Of a DNA stretch of 38,315 nt, positions 36,901 through 38,315 are shown one piece after another. The stretch spans positions 1 through 38,315 of the forward strand of contig NZ_CAIPNF010000078.1 in the NCBI RefSeq assembly GCF_903866365.1, written 5' to 3'. How positions within the stretch are numbered: position 1 is the stretch's first letter; each line of letters opens with the position of its first letter. Origin of the DNA: an uncultured Thiocystis sp. Lineage in GTDB: Bacteria; Pseudomonadota; Gammaproteobacteria; Chromatiales; Chromatiaceae. The position numbers and the translations under genes were made by a program. The notes beneath the pieces are model-generated. The model ran no database searches and was not told where the DNA came from. It saw nothing but the letters and a program-made list of their open reading frames with translations.

Positions 36901-37904
36901 AGGGCTGGACCGCCGCCCGCCAGGCCATGATCGACACCCGGCTGGATCAGGTCGCGGGGCATGGACTCACCGCGACGCAGACCGATTTGTACCGGGCGGC
37001 CTCGGAGACGAGTCTGTTCGCCTTCGCCCCCAGCGATGCACAGCAAGCCGCCCGCGCCGCCGTGATCGCGGAAGCACCGTCCGAAGCCACCGGCGACAAC
37101 CTCGCGACACTGATCGAGCGATCTGTGGTCTCGCGCGATGATTCCGACCTGCGGCTGATCGGCGCGTACAACCGGACGGCGCATCAGGACGACTCCAACG
37201 GTCCCCCCGTCACCGTTGGACGGCTGGGAGACCGCGTGCTTCCCGATCCCACGGCGACCATCCCTGCACCGGCTCCGTCCACGGACGACGACGTAAAAAA
37301 AAACGGTAGCATCAGTCCCCGTCTCCAGAACGGCGCCGCGCCGTTGATCCATCGGAGCGTCACCGGCGGCCCTCTGGGGCGCGTCCTGGACCTGATTTCG
37401 GCCCCGGAAGCGCACGGCAATTACAATGCCTGGTACGGGCACGCGAATCAGAAACAGGTCGATCTCTCGGTCATGACGCTCAACGAGGTGAAGGCGTTTC
37501 AACAGCAGTTGTTGGCACAGGGGAATGGGGGCTCGGCCATTGGGCGCTATCAGATCATTCCCGACACCCTCGATGACTTGACCCAGCGCCTGGCGCTCAC
37601 CGGCAACGAACGCTGGACACCGGAATTGCAGGATCGCCTGGCGTTGACGCTGGCCCGCGATGCCGGGATCAACGGCTGGATCGACGGCCGGATTGACGAC
37701 GGGGCATTCGCCTACAATCTGTCGAAAATCTGGGCCGGTTTGCCGAAAGACGCCTCGAATCTCAGCTACCATGACGGCGTCGGCCAGAATGCCGCGCGGA
37801 TCGACTATGGGATCGTGGTCGGCACCCTGGCAGCAATCCGCAGTGAGGCGTCCGTACCGGCTGCATCGACATCAGCCGCCCGCGCCGCTGGGGCGGCGTC
37901 CTAG
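33927..37904 (+). CDS. traG: TraG with C-terminal muramidase-like domain
   Basis: The protein has 1325 residues. Residues 1-480 form a TraG-N membrane region with at least five hydrophobic segments (about 20-48, 56-80, 330-355, 360-385 and 420-445). Residues 480-1100 form a long Ala/Gln/Thr/Ser-rich, mostly helical periplasmic part as in F TraG. After a Pro/Asp linker comes a domain at about 1150-1310: LDLISAPEAHGNYNAWYG (candidate catalytic Glu1161), AIGRYQIIPDTLDDL and RWTPELQDRLALTLARDAG. These match lambda-type muramidases (COG4678-like). TraG is known for mating-pair stabilisation, pilus assembly and exclusion. The hydrolase could open peptidoglycan locally. An A9 slippery tract lies in the linker. 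Confidence 0.9.
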   Translation: MWTIYSIGDPVFLQQVLNAVAMLFASASFLQFVSIGFLLGLLIVAFQGLLQGAQSIRFQSILVSFVLYSLLFVPTVSVTIEGAYSGSARVVDQVPLGPAVVGATVSNLGYGLTRLFEQAFATPTLTEHGYVDALQVLATVRKTALSRLTTGEANSPTPGADVEQSWLNYVADCVLYGVDRQINGATMDAMLKATTLDEALQTPIVTGTTEVMLGLTRETLTCVAAYTKLRDYTTVQFLPKFKQALATKLGTGTAAVDARVNGALTALATSAVDAQQYMTMAALLPMVEKGVVQHYRNLGDQAAATQTSQAIQQRNSQWATEQNLFVAIMKPMMVYFEGFIFAIGPFMAFAIGLGPLGVSMVGKYLLFGLWIQLWMPILAISNLYLILVSQRAFEALATQNGAVLPSFRALYESDLLLQTYLGTAGMLIASTPAISLMLIYGSAITATHLAGRLQGADHINEKLTAPDVLQPGAASTTGPLLQTTALGGTHAPGAQGMVWSFKAGQSAQATLKSAAVSAEQAQASFQSAFGQAFAQSAQANHQTATQYALTHTADATYSQAHAAVTGAAEELSRRFSDSGLSTSDMSTLLSAGLKGTLAGQSSKSVAEDLAGDIKTTHGSSSGLAGNLAGQISQKHGVSDTQATEIGLAIAHRAATEQSLRSNFNEGLARGFAEQRGDQYTTGLNQNDTTQLTRSAQNVLSTSRSYEQAATFARSVGTDTSYNAIETSGMLRANPAMMARLEHAIDRFGLAGDVAQQADTLLAGGVVGDPAQARAIAGMGLLMGVYGGSRADTMTLGEQQQAETSAMEVYSGLLGVKIPEGIDPQVNASLVTQAPSFGKVRADVGAAGLHDTRPAVSAGLGAMRVNADGTITHVDNGQASVASFNAGARQAVVDQGVIQANQLRAEQQAHLSDDLTYRAQLPTPAARIAQEQVGGLMMKLGESGALVHAGLGGVVDDTTSAAAAAYAYGQTLLAGDGWEAAQQAGREAAGSEQGWTAARQAMIDTRLDQVAGHGLTATQTDLYRAASETSLFAFAPSDAQQAARAAVIAEAPSEATGDNLATLIERSVVSRDDSDLRLIGAYNRTAHQDDSNGPPVTVGRLGDRVLPDPTATIPAPAPSTDDDVKKNGSISPRLQNGAAPLIHRSVTGGPLGRVLDLISAPEAHGNYNAWYGHANQKQVDLSVMTLNEVKAFQQQLLAQGNGGSAIGRYQIIPDTLDDLTQRLALTGNERWTPELQDRLALTLARDAGINGWIDGRIDDGAFAYNLSKIWAGLPKDASNLSYHDGVGQNAARIDYGIVVGTLAAIRSEASVPAASTSAARAAGAAS
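37295..37303 (+). promoter_or_regulatory. A9 slippery tract in traG, candidate recoding site
   Basis: In frame this reads GTA AAA AAA AAC GGT AGC. It contains the heptamer A-AAA-AAC in the phase required for -1 slippage, and nine A residues are enough for RNA-polymerase slippage. A -1 shift (or one extra A) gives AAA CGG TAG, a stop at once; a +1 shift meets TGA about 15 codons later. An 8-bp inverted repeat (37329-37345) follows about 25 bases downstream. Shortened TraG would be about 1126 residues without the muramidase domain. Confidence 0.5.
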
Positions 37905-38225
37905 CAGGCAGAGGCGGAGGCCGGACGGCTGTCGTCGCTGCCGCACGCGGAGTCGTATCGGCAGTGGAGAAGGGCTTGAATTGAGAACGGCTGGGGATAG
38001 ATTGACCGGCAAAGATCATCAGGTCGCTACTCTGACGCCAGTATCCAACTCCGTGCGGTACGCAACGATGTCGAAGGGCGGTCGACCACAGAATGAGGTG
38101 CCCTCGATTTTTCTCTTCCAAGGGACTGGCCTCATGCCATCTGATTCTCCGCCTGCTGGGCTTCCCGCCAGTCTTTCAAAAACTGCACCGGGGAGGTGTC
38201 ACCGCCAGTCGTTAGGACGACAACC
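37905..38225. other. 321-bp gap after traG
   Basis: No supportable gene. At 37986-38010, AACGGC-N13-ACCGGC has the same 19-bp spacing as candidate sites 1 and 2 but weaker half-sites. An AGGA-like sequence precedes the partial gene at 38226. Confidence 0.4.
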
Positions 38226-38315
38226 ATGTCTTTACAACATCCACGCCTCCCCCTGCCGACAGTGACTCAGGTGATCGCCTGCATGCTGTCCCTATTCGTT
38301 GCCGGTCCTTTGGGA
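38226..38315 (+). CDS. Start of an unknown membrane protein gene (cut by window edge)
   Basis: Thirty codons from ATG 38226 are open to the window end. The peptide has a short polar start, then VTQVIACMLSLFVAGPLG, a hydrophobic segment that looks like the beginning of a first transmembrane helix. In this position an ICE membrane or coupling protein is plausible, but 30 residues do not allow a family call. Confidence 0.5.
   Translation, partial: MSLQHPRLPLPTVTQVIACMLSLFVAGPLG

Larger units (their letters stand above)
24572..38315. mobile_element. Integrative and conjugative element, left part
   Basis: A tyrosine integrase, an xis-like gene, FlhDC-like activators, an HTH repressor, a lytic transglycosylase, AcaB-like and DUF2857 proteins and TraF-TraH-TraG follow a tRNA-Arg gene without any housekeeping gene. 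The transfer genes are of the F/IncC/SXT type. Relaxase, coupling protein and ATPase are not seen and must lie to the right if the element is functional. The right end is outside the window. Confidence 0.85.

Noticed and set aside
37762-38121. Minus-strand frame across the traG end
   Set aside because: Composition is Arg/Pro-rich shadow sequence, with no start signal.

Overview
The window looks like the chromosome of a GC-rich gammaproteobacterium. The tamA-tamB pair, the eno-ftsB-ispD-ispF-truD string and the overall gene style suggest Chromatiaceae (purple sulfur bacteria) or close relatives. This is inference; no 16S rRNA or photosynthesis gene is present.

Positions 1-24,494 are mostly ordinary chromosome. 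A small DUF3611-type membrane protein is followed by tamA-tamB (outer-membrane translocation and assembly module), two membrane-anchored alpha/beta hydrolases transcribed divergently, and a scarred segment (9.8-11.9 kb). That segment holds a broken OmpA-domain gene cut by a 195-bp MITE, a Uma2 nuclease-fold gene with lower GC, an unidentified gene remnant and a 5'-truncated transposase. Next come a minus-strand sixA-like phosphatase, a fructosamine-kinase-family gene and an HNH endonuclease gene. The plus strand then carries priA, and after a gap eno-ftsB-ispD-ispF-truD with several 4-7 bp overlaps, a tldD/pmbA-type protease pair and a DUF4124 protein.

At 24,495-24,571 lies tRNA-Arg(ACG). From its 3' end rightward the window is one end of an integrative and conjugative element (ICE) that continues past 38,315. 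A minus-strand operon with 4-bp gene overlaps, flhD-like > flhC-like > xis-like, followed by a tyrosine integrase gene, points at the tRNA. It diverges from a short HTH repressor-like gene. Next are a two-TM unknown protein, a lytic transglycosylase (minus) and a plus-strand block: an AcaB-like (DUF1845) protein, a DUF2857 protein, an unknown protein, TraF, TraH and a very large TraG, then the start of another gene.

The most interesting material is in the ICE. (1) FlhDC-type activators sit in the same operon as excisionase and integrase. (2) Two identical inverted sites, AACGGTT-N12-ACCGTT, lie upstream of the AcaB-like and DUF2857 genes; their AACGG half resembles the AAYGS core of FlhDC boxes, so they are candidate activator targets. 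(3) TraG (1325 aa) ends in a lambda-muramidase-like domain. An A9 tract containing the slippery heptamer A-AAA-AAC lies exactly in the linker before that domain, and a -1 shift there reaches a TAG stop two codons on. This would yield TraG with and without a cell-wall hydrolase from one gene.
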